A stretch of 60,721 nt of DNA, from NCBI GenBank assembly GCA_900768125.1, contig CAAGBS010000025.1:1-60721 (forward strand). The letters run 5' to 3'. The notes under the pieces are model-generated. The model had not been told where the DNA came from, searched no databases, and was given only the letters and a program-made list of their open reading frames with translations. The stretch's first letter is position 1, and the number at the start of each line of letters is the position of its first letter. Both the position numbers and the translations under genes were made by a program. Origin of the DNA: Oscillospiraceae bacterium. Its GTDB lineage: Bacteria; Bacillota; Clostridia; Oscillospirales; Ruminococcaceae. Shown in pieces: positions 17,633-26,460 of this stretch.

Positions 17633-18667
17633 TTACAACAGATCTATCTCTTTTTTCAGCTCTTCAAGCAGTTTGTCTTCAGGGACTTTTCTGAGTATCT
17701 TCCCTTTCTTGAAAAGAATACCCTCGCCGACTCCGCCTGCGATTCCTATGTCTGCTTCGCGGGCTTCTCCGGGGCCGTTCACAACACAGCCCATTACCGC
17801 TACCTTGATAGGCTTGTCTATCGAGCGGCAAAGCTCCTCGACCTGCTCTGCAAGCGGTATCAGCGCTATTTTAGTCCGACCGCAGGTGGGGCAGGACACT
17901 ATCTGAACGCCAGTCCCCATGCCGCACGCCTGCAGGATATCCTTTGCGGCGTATATCTCGCGCACCGGGTCGGCGGTCAGGGAAACGCGTATCGTATCGC
18001 CTATCCCATCGCAGAGGAGCGAGCCTATCCCCACTGCGGATTTTATCAGTCCCATGCGTTCGGTACCCGCCTCGGTTACGCCAAGGTGCAGAGGGTAATC
18101 CACCTTTTGAGCAAGCAGTCTGTAAGCCTGTATCATCAGCTTCACATCCGATGACTTTATACTGATGACGATATCGTCAAAATCGCAGTCGTTCAGCAGC
18201 TTGACGTGTCCCAGCGCGCTTTCGACCAGCGCTTCCGGCGTGGGGCTGCCGTACTTCTCCAGCAGTCTGCGCTCGAGGGAGCCGGAATTTACGCCTATGC
18301 GTATCGGGACGTTATGCAGCCTGCACGCGTCGGCTACTGCTTTCACGCGGTCAGGGCTTCCGATATTGCCGGGATTTATGCGCACCTTGTCAACGCCCGC
18401 TTCAATTGCCGCAAGCGCTATTCTGTAGTCGAAATGGATATCCGCCACCACAGGAATTGACACTGCGTTTTTCAGCGCGGGTATCAGCCGCGCATCATCT
18501 ATAGTCGGGACTGCGGCGCGGATTATCTGACAGCCTGCGGCTTCAAGCTGTTTTGCCTGGCGAACGCTTTCCTCAACGTTCTCCGCCGGGATATTCAGCA
18601 TGGATTGAATGTATATTTTCCCGTCCCCGAGAACCAGATCCCCGACCTTAACTTTTTTCTTACTCAA
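17633..18667 (-). CDS. ispG: 4-hydroxy-3-methylbut-2-enyl-diphosphate synthase
   Basis: IspG is a [4Fe-4S] enzyme of the MEP isoprenoid pathway that converts MEcPP to HMBPP. The cluster ligands are seen in SCPTCGRTK and MGCVVNGPGEA. The N-terminal TIM barrel includes VADIHFDYR and RINPGNIG. The length of 344 residues fits the bacterial form. The start is TTG at 18667, overlapping the rseP stop, with GGAGG six bases upstream. It shares the pathway with dxr two genes upstream. Confidence 0.97.
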   Translation of the reverse strand: MSKKKVKVGDLVLGDGKIYIQSMLNIPAENVEESVRQAKQLEAAGCQIIRAAVPTIDDARLIPALKNAVSIPVVADIHFDYRIALAAIEAGVDKVRINPGNIGSPDRVKAVADACRLHNVPIRIGVNSGSLERRLLEKYGSPTPEALVESALGHVKLLNDCDFDDIVISIKSSDVKLMIQAYRLLAQKVDYPLHLGVTEAGTERMGLIKSAVGIGSLLCDGIGDTIRVSLTADPVREIYAAKDILQACGMGTGVQIVSCPTCGRTKIALIPLAEQVEELCRSIDKPIKVAVMGCVVNGPGEAREADIGIAGGVGEGILFKKGKILRKVPEDKLLEELKKEIDLL

Positions 18668-19713
18668 TTGAACCCTCCGCTGATTAGCTTAGAAATATCA
18701 CCAAATGTTACGACCAGCATAAGCACCATCAAAAGTCCGAAGCCCACAAGATGGACGACGCCCTCGATCTCGGGTTTGAGCGGCTTGCGGCGTATCGCTT
18801 CTATCAGGAGAAACAGGAAGCGGCAGCCATCAAGCGCCGGAATAGGCAGCAGATTGAAAACTCCGACATTTATAGTGATGAATGCGAACAGGTAGCAGAA
18901 CGATGAAAGCCCGTAGCTTACGCTCTGCGATACTACAGTTACAGTCCCGACAGGGCCTGACAGGTCTTTCAGCCCGTACTTTCCCTTGAAGAGGTCGGCT
19001 ATTGTGAACAGTATCATTCGGCTGATGGAAGCAGTCTCGCGCCCGCTGTACTCGATAACGGAAAAGAAATTCCGCTCCAGCGGCTGTACGTAGAAGCTGT
19101 AGATAACGCTGCTGTTGCCGCTTTCGTCAGTCTCGAGTTTAAACTGCACGTCATGCAGGTCAAGTACCTCACCATTGCGCCTTACCCTGAAATCAAGCAG
19201 GAGATTGCCGTCCTCGTCAGTTCTGCCGCGGTTGTTCTGCAGCTTGTACTGAATATCAAAAGTCGTCCAGACAGTGGTATTATCGACGGAAAGTATCTCG
19301 TCCCCGACTTCAAGCCGGCTGGTTATTGCGGGGATATCCGAAACAACGCTGACAGTAGTTGTGCCGATGCTCGAAACTGTGCAGACATAAACCAGCGCAA
19401 CGATAAATCCTAATATCAGATTCATCACAGGACCGGCGAGAATCACCATCATTCTCTGCCAGACCGGCTTGCGGTTGAATGCGCGTGGATTGTCGCTGGA
19501 ATCCTGCTCGCCCTCCATGGAAACTGAACCTCCGATAGGCAGGAGCCTAATCACATAGTTGGTTTCCTTTCCCTTTTTGCGGAGTATCACAGGACCCATT
19601 CCTATAGCAAATTCGTTGACCTGGATCCCGCAAAGTTTCGCAGCAGTGAAATGCCCCAGTTCGTGGATAATTATTATGACGCAGAACGCGAGTATTGCAA
19701 TTACTACCTGCAT
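18664..19713 (-). CDS. rseP: RIP metalloprotease RseP
   Basis: This site-2-type membrane zinc protease cleaves transmembrane segments of regulators and leftover signal peptides. HELGH at residues 17-21 lies inside the first membrane helix, one PDZ domain spans about 100-190, and the second metal motif NLLPIPALDG is near 290. The length of 349 residues is normal. I start at 19713 because a perfect AGGAGG precedes it; the longer in-frame frame adds 14 residues with no hydrophobic start. It could process membrane-anchored regulators such as the sigma-like protein at 3885-4622, but that link is speculative. Confidence 0.95.
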   Translation of the reverse strand: MQVVIAILAFCVIIIIHELGHFTAAKLCGIQVNEFAIGMGPVILRKKGKETNYVIRLLPIGGSVSMEGEQDSSDNPRAFNRKPVWQRMMVILAGPVMNLILGFIVALVYVCTVSSIGTTTVSVVSDIPAITSRLEVGDEILSVDNTTVWTTFDIQYKLQNNRGRTDEDGNLLLDFRVRRNGEVLDLHDVQFKLETDESGNSSVIYSFYVQPLERNFFSVIEYSGRETASISRMILFTIADLFKGKYGLKDLSGPVGTVTVVSQSVSYGLSSFCYLFAFITINVGVFNLLPIPALDGCRFLFLLIEAIRRKPLKPEIEGVVHLVGFGLLMVLMLVVTFGDISKLISGGFN

Positions 19714-19726
19714 GTTACCTCCTGAA

Positions 19727-20872
19727 TCAGACCCTGCCGTATTTTCCTGTGACAAACTCCTCCGCCGACGATTTAGTCTCCATTATCTCGTCTAATGTCG
19801 GCTCAGCGATGTAGTCAAAATTATCTAGCACGCCGCAGACCGCTTTGCCGATATCCGTGAAGCCTATTTTCCGCGCAAGGAACAGCGCTACTGCGGCTTC
19901 ATTCGCAGCATTGACTGCGCATGGGGCATTTCCACTCATGGATATCGCCTTTTTTGCGGCGGCGAGACAGATGAACGTTTCCTCGTCAGCCCTGCCAAAC
20001 GTCAGCTGTCCCACGTCGAAAAGCGAAAGCTTCTTCGCGGGGGACGGCAGGCGCTCCGGGTAGGTCAGCGCAAGCTGAATCGGGATACGCATGTCGGCAG
20101 TTCCAAGCTGTGCAATCACTGCGCCGTCCTCAAACTCTACCGCGGAATGAATGATACTCTGCCTGTGCACGACTATTTCCACCTGTTCGGGGGAAACATC
20201 GAAGAGTCTTACTGCCTCGATAAGCTCCAATCCTTTATTCATCAGCGTTGCGCTGTCAATCGTTATCTTCGCGCCCATGCTCCAGTTGGGGTGTTTCAGC
20301 GCCTGCTCGAGCGTGACGTTTTTCAGTTCCCCGGCTGTTTTTCCGTAGAACGGGCCGCCGGAAGCAGTCAGCAGTATTTTGCTGGGGCGGTTATTCCCCG
20401 CGCCCATCAGGCACTGGAATATAGCCGAGTGCTCGCTGTCGATGGGTAGAAGTTTAACGCCGTGCTGTTTTACGCAGTCAGTGACCAGTGCGCCGCCGGC
20501 CACGAGCGTTTCTTTATTCGCGAGGGCTATGTCATTGCCAGCCTTTGCAGCCTCCAGCGTAGGGAGCAGTCCGACCATACCGACAACGGAATTTACGACA
20601 GTGTCGCATTTTAGCCTTGCAAGTTCGCAAAGACCGCTCATACCGCACAGCACCTTGATATCCGTGTCTGCAAGTCGCTGTTTCATGTCAGAGTATGAAG
20701 TCTCATCAAATATGCAGACGTATTCCGGCAGGAACTCCCGCGCCTGTTGTTCGAGAAGCGCCGTATTCCTCGCCGCTGACAGAGCCCTGACCCTTATTCC
20801 ATGCATTCGGCACACATCGAGAGTCTGAGTTCCGATAGAGCCGGTCGAGCCTAATATAACAATATTTTTCAT
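19727..20872 (-). CDS. dxr: 1-deoxy-D-xylulose 5-phosphate reductoisomerase
   Basis: Dxr makes MEP from DXP, the committed step of the non-mevalonate isoprenoid pathway. The NADPH loop GSTGSIGTQ (8-16), the metal site LPIDSEHSAIFQ and the catalytic loop NWSMGAKITIDSATLMNKG are all present. The length of 381 residues is normal. The ATG at 20872 has no clear Shine-Dalgarno: an AT-rich TATTATAAAAT lies directly upstream, so it may be leaderless from a local promoter or poorly translated. Confidence 0.97.
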   Translation of the reverse strand: MKNIVILGSTGSIGTQTLDVCRMHGIRVRALSAARNTALLEQQAREFLPEYVCIFDETSYSDMKQRLADTDIKVLCGMSGLCELARLKCDTVVNSVVGMVGLLPTLEAAKAGNDIALANKETLVAGGALVTDCVKQHGVKLLPIDSEHSAIFQCLMGAGNNRPSKILLTASGGPFYGKTAGELKNVTLEQALKHPNWSMGAKITIDSATLMNKGLELIEAVRLFDVSPEQVEIVVHRQSIIHSAVEFEDGAVIAQLGTADMRIPIQLALTYPERLPSPAKKLSLFDVGQLTFGRADEETFICLAAAKKAISMSGNAPCAVNAANEAAVALFLARKIGFTDIGKAVCGVLDNFDYIAEPTLDEIMETKSSAEEFVTGKYGRV

Positions 20873-20922
20873 ATTTTATAATATACCCCGCATTCGAGTA
20901 ATATTCCCTTTGAACAAAACCA

Positions 20923-20945
20923 CCCATTCACTGCGGGTGAATGGG
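20923..20945. terminator. Hairpin between cdsA and dxr
   Basis: A perfect 9-bp stem (CCCATTCAC / GTGAATGGG) with a 5-base loop lies 15 bases after the cdsA stop. On the minus strand only a short T-rich stretch (GGTTTTG) follows, so termination should be partial. On the plus strand a run of seven T follows, but no plus-strand gene is present to use it. Confidence 0.5.
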
Positions 20946-20959
20946 CAGATTTTTTTAAT

Positions 20960-21793
20960 TCAGACAAAAATCAGTTTTCCAAGGTAGGAGAAAGCAACAT
21001 AAAGGAACGGAGCGACAAAGATCACGCTGTCGAATCTGTCCAGAACTCCGCCGTGCCCCGGCATTATGTTGCCGAAATCCTTGACGTCATACTCACGCTT
21101 GATAACGGACGCGGAAAGGTCTCCAACAACGCCGACAAGCGAAGCCACCATAGACATCGGCACGAGTACGAAATAGTTCAGCTGGCAGTCTTCAAGGATA
21201 AAACTGTTGTAAATAAGCACGGTTATGACTGTTACCACGCCTACCGTAACTACACCGCCTATAAGTCCCTCTACGGTCTTCTTGGGGCTGATGAGCGGGC
21301 AAAGCTTGTGCTTACCGAGGAAAGTTCCGGCAAAATACGCGCCGGAGTCCCCGAACCACGCGCAGAATAGCACATAAAGCACCATGAAAATCCCCAGACC
21401 CTCGCCGTGTGCCGAATACCTGAGAAGCACGATACTGCTGAGTGCGACCGGAAGAAGTCCTCCGGCGCCGCACGCAAGCACCTGTTCAAACCTTACCAGC
21501 TTGTGAAGCTTCAGCATGATGAGCGCCATGACTATCACGAACAGCATCACAAGAAGCACGGCAAAAGGTCTCAGAGCGCTGATTATAATAGGAATCGGAA
21601 AAATCGCGCTGAATATCACGGACGTCCAGCGAAGAACAGGGAATTTATCACATTTTATCGCGCGCGTAAGTTCCCACACGGCAACCGCCGAAAGGAAGCA
21701 CATAGCCGCGCAGTAAACGTAAATATTGTCAAGCACGATTATCGAAACGCCGATAACTATACCTACAGCAGCGGAAATCAGTCTCACACCCAT
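20960..21793 (-). CDS. cdsA: Phosphatidate cytidylyltransferase
   Basis: CdsA makes CDP-diacylglycerol from phosphatidate and CTP, the branch point of phospholipid synthesis. It is a polytopic membrane protein with about eight helices. The family signature is visible near the C-terminus: SVIKRE, then KDFGN and PGHGGVLDRFDS. The length of 277 residues is normal. I start at the ATG at 21793 because GAGGAGAGG is correctly spaced for it; the in-frame TTG at 21799 is too close. Confidence 0.96.
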   Translation of the reverse strand: MGVRLISAAVGIVIGVSIIVLDNIYVYCAAMCFLSAVAVWELTRAIKCDKFPVLRWTSVIFSAIFPIPIIISALRPFAVLLVMLFVIVMALIMLKLHKLVRFEQVLACGAGGLLPVALSSIVLLRYSAHGEGLGIFMVLYVLFCAWFGDSGAYFAGTFLGKHKLCPLISPKKTVEGLIGGVVTVGVVTVITVLIYNSFILEDCQLNYFVLVPMSMVASLVGVVGDLSASVIKREYDVKDFGNIMPGHGGVLDRFDSVIFVAPFLYVAFSYLGKLIFV

Positions 21794-21814
21794 AAGCAAA
21801 CCTCTCCTCTGAAA

Positions 21815-22519
21815 CTACACCCCGCCAAAGCGCCTGTCACGTTCGTTGAAAACATTGATTGCGTATTCCAGATGTTTTTTTGTGAAATCCGGCCAGAGCA
21901 CGTCCATGAAAACGAACTCAGCATAAGCAGCCTGCCAGATAAGGAAATTGGACAGGCGCTGCTCCCCGCTCGGACGTATCACCATATCCAGCGGCGGCAT
22001 TTCCGCTGTGTAAAGCAACTCCCCGATGGAATCCTCCGTGATGGAATCCGGTGATATCTCACCGTCGGAAGCCTTTTCCGCAAGTATCCGAGCAGCGCGC
22101 ACAAGTTCATCCCTTCCGCCATAATTCAGTGCTACGCCTGCGATGAATCCCTTATTGTCCTGCGTTGACTGCTGAATATCAAGAAGTTCCTCGGTGATGT
22201 CCGCAGGAAGCCGCATTACATCGCCAAGAAAGATAAAGCGTATATCTTCCTTCGCGGCGGCTCTCAGATCCTTGATATACTGCCGCAACAGATCCATTAT
22301 CCCATTGACCTCGTCAGCCGGGCGCTTCCAGTTTTCGGTGGAAAATGCGTAGAATGTCACGCACTTAATGCCAAGTTCTCTCGCCCAGTTGATGGTTTTT
22401 TTGAAAACAGCGGCTCCCTGCTTATGCCCGAACCCCCTCGGCAGTCCGCGTTTCTTCGCCCATCTGCCGTTGCCGTCCATTATAATGCCGACATGCTGCG
22501 GAATAACAAGTTCAGCCAT
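21815..22519 (-). CDS. uppS: Undecaprenyl diphosphate synthase
   Basis: UppS extends FPP to the C55 lipid carrier used for cell-wall synthesis. The signature IIMDGNGRWAKKRG with the catalytic Asp lies at about residues 12-25, and RPSGEQRLSNFL and FMDVLWPDF lie in the C-terminal half. The length of 234 residues is normal. It overlaps frr by one base (TGATG), so translation is probably coupled. Confidence 0.97.
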   Translation of the reverse strand: MAELVIPQHVGIIMDGNGRWAKKRGLPRGFGHKQGAAVFKKTINWARELGIKCVTFYAFSTENWKRPADEVNGIMDLLRQYIKDLRAAAKEDIRFIFLGDVMRLPADITEELLDIQQSTQDNKGFIAGVALNYGGRDELVRAARILAEKASDGEISPDSITEDSIGELLYTAEMPPLDMVIRPSGEQRLSNFLIWQAAYAEFVFMDVLWPDFTKKHLEYAINVFNERDRRFGGV

Positions 22520-23073
22520 CAGATGGACATGATCTCCTTGTCCTTGTCTGCGCCGACTTCGTCAATATTCTCGATAAACTTGTCGGTTAGCTTCTGAACG
22601 TTCTTCTCAGCTTCCTTGAGGTCGTCCTCGGTTATCTCGCTGTTCTTCTTCTTCGCTTTGAGCTTGTCGAGAGCGTCGCGGCGAACATTCCGGACTGCGA
22701 TCTTGCTCTCCTCGCATATCTTGCTGACCTGTTTGCAGAGTTCCTTTCTGCGGTCCTCGGTAAGCTGCGGGAATGCGATACGGAGCACTCTGCCGTCATT
22801 TGTGGGATTGATTCCCAGGTCGCTTGCCTGGATAGCCTTTTCGATGGACTTCAGCGTGGAAGCGTCGAACGGCTGTACAACGAGTATTCTTGCCTCTGAA
22901 ACAGAGATGGAAGCCATCTGGTTGACAGGCGTGGGGCAGCCGTAATAATCAACGGTTATTCTGTCGAGGACTGCGGGGTTTGCTCTGCCTGCGCGGATAG
23001 TTGCAAGCTCGCTTTCAAGCGCATTCACGCACTTGCCCATTTTCTCCTTGGTCATGTCGAGTATTTCTTTCAT
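22519..23073 (-). CDS. frr: Ribosome recycling factor
   Basis: RRF splits the post-termination ribosome together with EF-G. The sequence is recognisable end to end, with RAGRANPAVLDRI, IRIAFPQLTEDRRKEL in shortened form and the C-terminal NVQKLTDKFI. The length of 184 residues is standard. Its place between pyrH and uppS is the classic bacterial order. Confidence 0.98.
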   Translation of the reverse strand: MKEILDMTKEKMGKCVNALESELATIRAGRANPAVLDRITVDYYGCPTPVNQMASISVSEARILVVQPFDASTLKSIEKAIQASDLGINPTNDGRVLRIAFPQLTEDRRKELCKQVSKICEESKIAVRNVRRDALDKLKAKKKNSEITEDDLKEAEKNVQKLTDKFIENIDEVGADKDKEIMSI

Positions 23074-23094
23074 ATTGACACCTCTTTTGTGATA

Positions 23095-23823
23095 TTACTG
23101 GGGCTTGTGTTTAGTAACGAGCGTTCCGACCGTCTTGCCCATGATAGCGTCATAGATGTTATCAGGACGGTTCAAGTCGAAGACGATGATAGGAATATTG
23201 TTTTCAGTGCAGATAGCAGCAGCAGCGCTGTCCATAACCTGCAGCTTCTTTACGAGAATGTCGTGATGCGTGATGACATCGTACTTAACGGCGTCGGGGA
23301 ACTTCTTGGGATCCTTGTCGTAGATCCCGTCTACCATTGTTGCCTTCAGAAGAATGTCAGCATTCAGTTCTGCGGCGCGCAGTGAAGCCGCGCTGTCAGT
23401 GGAGAAGAACGGATTACCGGTTCCGCAGCCGAAAATTACAACTCTGCCCTTTTCAAGGTGGCGAATAGCCTTGCCGAGAATGAACGGCTCAGCGACCTGC
23501 TGCATAGTGATCGCAGTCTGAACTCTTACCTGGCAGCCGAGTTTTTCGAGCACATCGGCTACTGCAAGCGCATTCATCGCAGTCGCAAGCATTCCTATAT
23601 GGTCTGCTCTTGCGCGATCCATGCCCTCGGAGCTTCTTCCACGCCAGAAGTTACCGCCGCCGACAACTATTCCTATCTCCGCGCCTGCGTCGGCGCACTT
23701 CTTTATGCTGCGGCAGATATTCTCGATAGTCGGGATATCCAGTCCGCTGCCCTTATCTCCTGAAAGAGCCTCGCCGCTTAGTTTCAGCAGAACGCGCTTG
23801 TACTTAGGAGTTTCTGTTTCCAT
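23095..23823 (-). CDS. pyrH: UMP kinase
   Basis: PyrH phosphorylates UMP to UDP and is regulated by GTP and UTP. It is an amino-acid-kinase fold with KRVLLKLSGEAL, VVGGGNFWRG and GCGTGNPFFSTD. The length of 242 residues is normal. I start at 23823 since GGAGGA precedes it; the longer frame adds eight residues that do not fit. rpsB and tsf, often upstream of it, are replaced here by hom. Confidence 0.97.
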   Translation of the reverse strand: METETPKYKRVLLKLSGEALSGDKGSGLDIPTIENICRSIKKCADAGAEIGIVVGGGNFWRGRSSEGMDRARADHIGMLATAMNALAVADVLEKLGCQVRVQTAITMQQVAEPFILGKAIRHLEKGRVVIFGCGTGNPFFSTDSAASLRAAELNADILLKATMVDGIYDKDPKKFPDAVKYDVITHHDILVKKLQVMDSAAAAICTENNIPIIVFDLNRPDNIYDAIMGKTVGTLVTKHKPQ

Positions 23824-23862
23824 AATATATCCTCCGAATATAGTCAATATGCCAGCTGCGTA

Positions 23863-25104
23863 TCAATAGTCCAGTACGCGGATACGTCCAAGAAGCTCGG
23901 CGCTGTCGGAAACCTTTTCGATAGCGTTGAGGGTGTCCTTTTCGGTCATCACGCCGGATACGAAAGCAAGCTCATTATCAGGCTGATTTTTTCTGGAAAG
24001 ATATGTTACATCGCCGAAGAGTGCCTTAATGACAGCCTTGGACACATCGACATTCTTGGAAGAAAGTCTGATGTAGTTTGCACATGCAAAATCGCTGAAA
24101 TCCTTGATGAAATCCTGCGTGCTGTCCGCCCAGGTCAGGGACTTGCTGGTACCGGAATGCTTTACAGCGGAAACAATATCGGCTACTACTGCGCTTGCAG
24201 TCGGAAGCTTGCCCGCACCCTTGCCGTAGAACACAACATCGCCGGTCGCGTCGCCGCGTACAAGTATCGCATTAAAGACGTCGTTTACGCCCGCAAGCTG
24301 GCTCTCGTCCTTGATAACAGCGGGGAAAACACCGATGGATATCTTACCCTCGCCCTCGCGCTTAGCGCAGCCGATGAGTTTTATCTTGCAGTCTGCGCTG
24401 TCGCAGTACTCAACGTCCTCGAGAGTTATCTTTGTAATACCCTCGGTGTGTACGCTCTCAGGGTAAACATGCTTGCCGAATGCCAGTGAAGCAAGAATGC
24501 ATATCTTGCGGCATGCGTCATGGCCGTCAACGTCTGCTGACGGATTGCGCTCTGCATAGCCAAGTTCCTGCGCGATCTTCAGAGCCTTTTCGAAGTCCAT
24601 GCCGTCGCGGATCATCTTGGTGAGAATGAAGTTGGTAGTACCGTTCAGGATACCAGCTATCTCGTCAATCTCGTTAGCGGAAAGGCACGCGTGAAGCGGC
24701 TTGATTATAGGGATTCCGCCGCCTACGCTTGCTTCAAAGAAGAAGTTTACATTCTTTGCCTTGGCAATGGCAAGAAGCTCGGCACCCTTTGCCGCAACAA
24801 GCTCCTTGTTGGAGGTTACAACGCTCTTGCCAGCTTCAAGTGAAGACTTCACGAAATCGTAGGACGGTTTGAGACCGCCGATAACCTCGGCTACAACTGT
24901 GACCTCAGGGTCATTGAGGATAATATTGAAATCCTTGACGAATTTGTCCTTGTAGGGACTGTCGCTGAAATCCCGGATATCCAGAATGTACTTGATATCC
25001 ATTTCCTGTCCAGCTTTCTTTTCAAGGCTTTCCTTATTCTTGTAGAAAACCTCTACTGTACCTGAGCCTACAACGCCGTAGCCCAGAACTGCGATCTTAG
25101 CCAT
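23863..25104 (-). CDS. hom: Homoserine dehydrogenase
   Basis: Hom reduces aspartate semialdehyde to homoserine on the way to threonine and methionine. The Rossmann motif LGYGVVGSGT is at residues 7-16, the catalytic region contains GGGIPIIKPL and NGTTNFIL, and a C-terminal ACT-type regulatory domain covers about 340-413. The length of 413 residues is normal. It has its own promoter and a long leader, which suggests amino-acid control. pyrH follows after 39 bases, so hom may be the first gene of the whole block down to polC. Confidence 0.97.
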   Translation of the reverse strand: MAKIAVLGYGVVGSGTVEVFYKNKESLEKKAGQEMDIKYILDIRDFSDSPYKDKFVKDFNIILNDPEVTVVAEVIGGLKPSYDFVKSSLEAGKSVVTSNKELVAAKGAELLAIAKAKNVNFFFEASVGGGIPIIKPLHACLSANEIDEIAGILNGTTNFILTKMIRDGMDFEKALKIAQELGYAERNPSADVDGHDACRKICILASLAFGKHVYPESVHTEGITKITLEDVEYCDSADCKIKLIGCAKREGEGKISIGVFPAVIKDESQLAGVNDVFNAILVRGDATGDVVFYGKGAGKLPTASAVVADIVSAVKHSGTSKSLTWADSTQDFIKDFSDFACANYIRLSSKNVDVSKAVIKALFGDVTYLSRKNQPDNELAFVSGVMTEKDTLNAIEKVSDSAELLGRIRVLDY

Positions 25105-25291
25105 AATCTACTTCCTTTCATTATACGGTCGGACCGTACGAACCGCTTCACCGACGGTGCGGGCTGACGCCGGCATTGATCGGGAGCGTTCTATATTATT
25201 ACGGCGTGATATGCCGCCGGTGGTTCAGTCAGTCCTGCGTGACCGTGGGGTGTGACTTTTCCGGGCTTATACATACACTTCCGCTTATTAT
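25105..25291 (-). promoter_or_regulatory. Long untranslated leader of hom
   Basis: About 190 bases separate the predicted start point from the hom ATG. The leader holds a CGGCG/CGCCG hairpin (25202-25219) and a near-perfect palindrome TACGGTC-G-GACCGTA (25124-25138) directly before the ribosome site. A 27-codon frame (25274 to 25191) has only a poor ribosome site and is not rich in Thr or Met. I cannot match it to a T-box, SAM or lysine riboswitch by its motifs. Confidence 0.5.
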
Positions 25292-25298
25292 CCTATAT

Positions 25299-25327
25299 AT
25301 TATATCACATTATCGCGATATTTGCAA
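25299..25327 (-). promoter_or_regulatory. Promoter of hom
   Basis: On the minus strand TTGCAA (25322-25327) and a perfect TATAAT (25299-25304) are 17 bases apart. The spacer includes AATGTGATA, which also occurs in the palindromic operator of the his operon, as a half-site only. Confidence 0.8.
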
Positions 25328-25392
25328 GTAGTTTTTTATTGGCTTGTAATTTTTCTGAACAGCATTGCGAACAAAAGTTGGTACGACAAACT

Positions 25393-25425
25393 CAGACCCG
25401 CATTTCTGCTCGGCGAGCGGGTCTG
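25393..25425 (-). terminator. Terminator after the aldo-keto reductase gene
   Basis: A perfect 9-bp GC-rich stem (CAGACCCGC / GCGGGTCTG) lies 28 bases after the stop codon. The T-run is short on both strands. It separates this transcript from the hom promoter. Confidence 0.65.
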
Positions 25426-25452
25426 TTTTGTTATATTCAGCGTCTGAATGAT

Positions 25453-26448
25453 TCACTCTGCCAGAACCGCTTCGATCGCCGACAGTTCTTCCGGAGAAAA
25501 ATCAGTTTTGTGAGCAGCTTCCACATTCTCCCTTATCTGTTCGGGGCGTGAAGCGCCTATCAGCACGGTGGTCACCTTTCCCTCGCGGAGAACCCACGAC
25601 AGAGCCATCTGAGACAGCAACTGCCCCCGAGAAGCCGCGATATCATTCAGCTTGCGAAGCTGATCCAGTCTTGAATCGGTGAGTTCGTCCCTTATCCAAG
25701 TTCTTCCCTTTCCGATTCGTGAATCAGCCGGGATTCCGTTCAAGTACCTGTTGGTGAGCAGTCCCTGATAAAGCGGGGAAAATACCGCTAAACCTATCCC
25801 CTGCTCCGAAGCGAAGTCGCGCAGCCCGTCGGATTCTATCCAGCGGTTGAGCATGGAGTAGCTGGGCTGATTGATAACGAACGGCGTGCGAAGTTCCTTG
25901 AAAATCTTCATTATCTCGGCGGTCTGTTCCTTATTATAATTGGAAATGCCGACATACAGCGCTTTTCCCTGTCGCACAGCGTTGTCAAGTGCGAGCGCGG
26001 TCTCCTCCAGCGGAGTATTCGGGTCAAAGATGTGGTGATAATAGATGTCAACGTAATCCAGACCCATGCGTTTAAGCGACTGGTCGAGGGAAGCAGTCAG
26101 GTATTTTCTGGAGCCGTTGCGGTCTCCGTAGGGACCGTCCCACATTTCGTAGCCGGCTTTGGTTGCGATTATAAGCTCATCGCGGAACCGGCGCATTCCG
26201 CGGTCGAGGATCCTGCCAAGATTCTCCTCCGCAGAGCCGTTGTACGGGTTGCCATAATTATTTGCAGCGTCAATATATGTTATACCGAGATCGAATGCAG
26301 TATGCACCATCTCCTCCATATTATCGAAGCTGTCCCTGTAGCCAAAATTCTGCCATATCCCAAGCGACACAGCGGGGAGTTTGAGTCCGCACTTGCCGCA
26401 GCGGTTGTAGACCATTTTTTCGTAGCGTTTATCGTCAGGTGTGTACAT
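25453..26448 (-). CDS. Aldo-keto reductase, YghZ/Gpr-like
   Basis: This is a cytoplasmic NADPH-dependent carbonyl reductase. The 331-residue TIM barrel has the catalytic tetrad visible as DAANNYG (Asp, Tyr), ATKAGYE (Lys) and DIYYHHIFD (His). The C-terminal GASRPEQIREN binds the cofactor phosphate. The pattern MWDGPYGDRNGSRKYL and SNYN fits the L-glyceraldehyde-3-phosphate reductase subgroup. Its ribosome site AGAGGA lies inside the end of the preceding zinc-ribbon gene, with 12 bases between them, so the two are co-transcribed. Confidence 0.88.
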   Translation of the reverse strand: MYTPDDKRYEKMVYNRCGKCGLKLPAVSLGIWQNFGYRDSFDNMEEMVHTAFDLGITYIDAANNYGNPYNGSAEENLGRILDRGMRRFRDELIIATKAGYEMWDGPYGDRNGSRKYLTASLDQSLKRMGLDYVDIYYHHIFDPNTPLEETALALDNAVRQGKALYVGISNYNKEQTAEIMKIFKELRTPFVINQPSYSMLNRWIESDGLRDFASEQGIGLAVFSPLYQGLLTNRYLNGIPADSRIGKGRTWIRDELTDSRLDQLRKLNDIAASRGQLLSQMALSWVLREGKVTTVLIGASRPEQIRENVEAAHKTDFSPEELSAIEAVLAE

Positions 26449-26460
26449 TTATTATTCCTC

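Noticed and set aside
25191..25274. A 27-codon leader peptide before hom
   Set aside because: The ribosome site is poor and the peptide is not rich in Thr, Ile or Met, so attenuation by this peptide is not supported.
25105..25291. T-box, SAM or lysine riboswitch in the hom leader
   Set aside because: The T-box core (GGTGGNACCGCG-like) and the SAM-I entry motif are absent on reading; a covariance search would be decisive.
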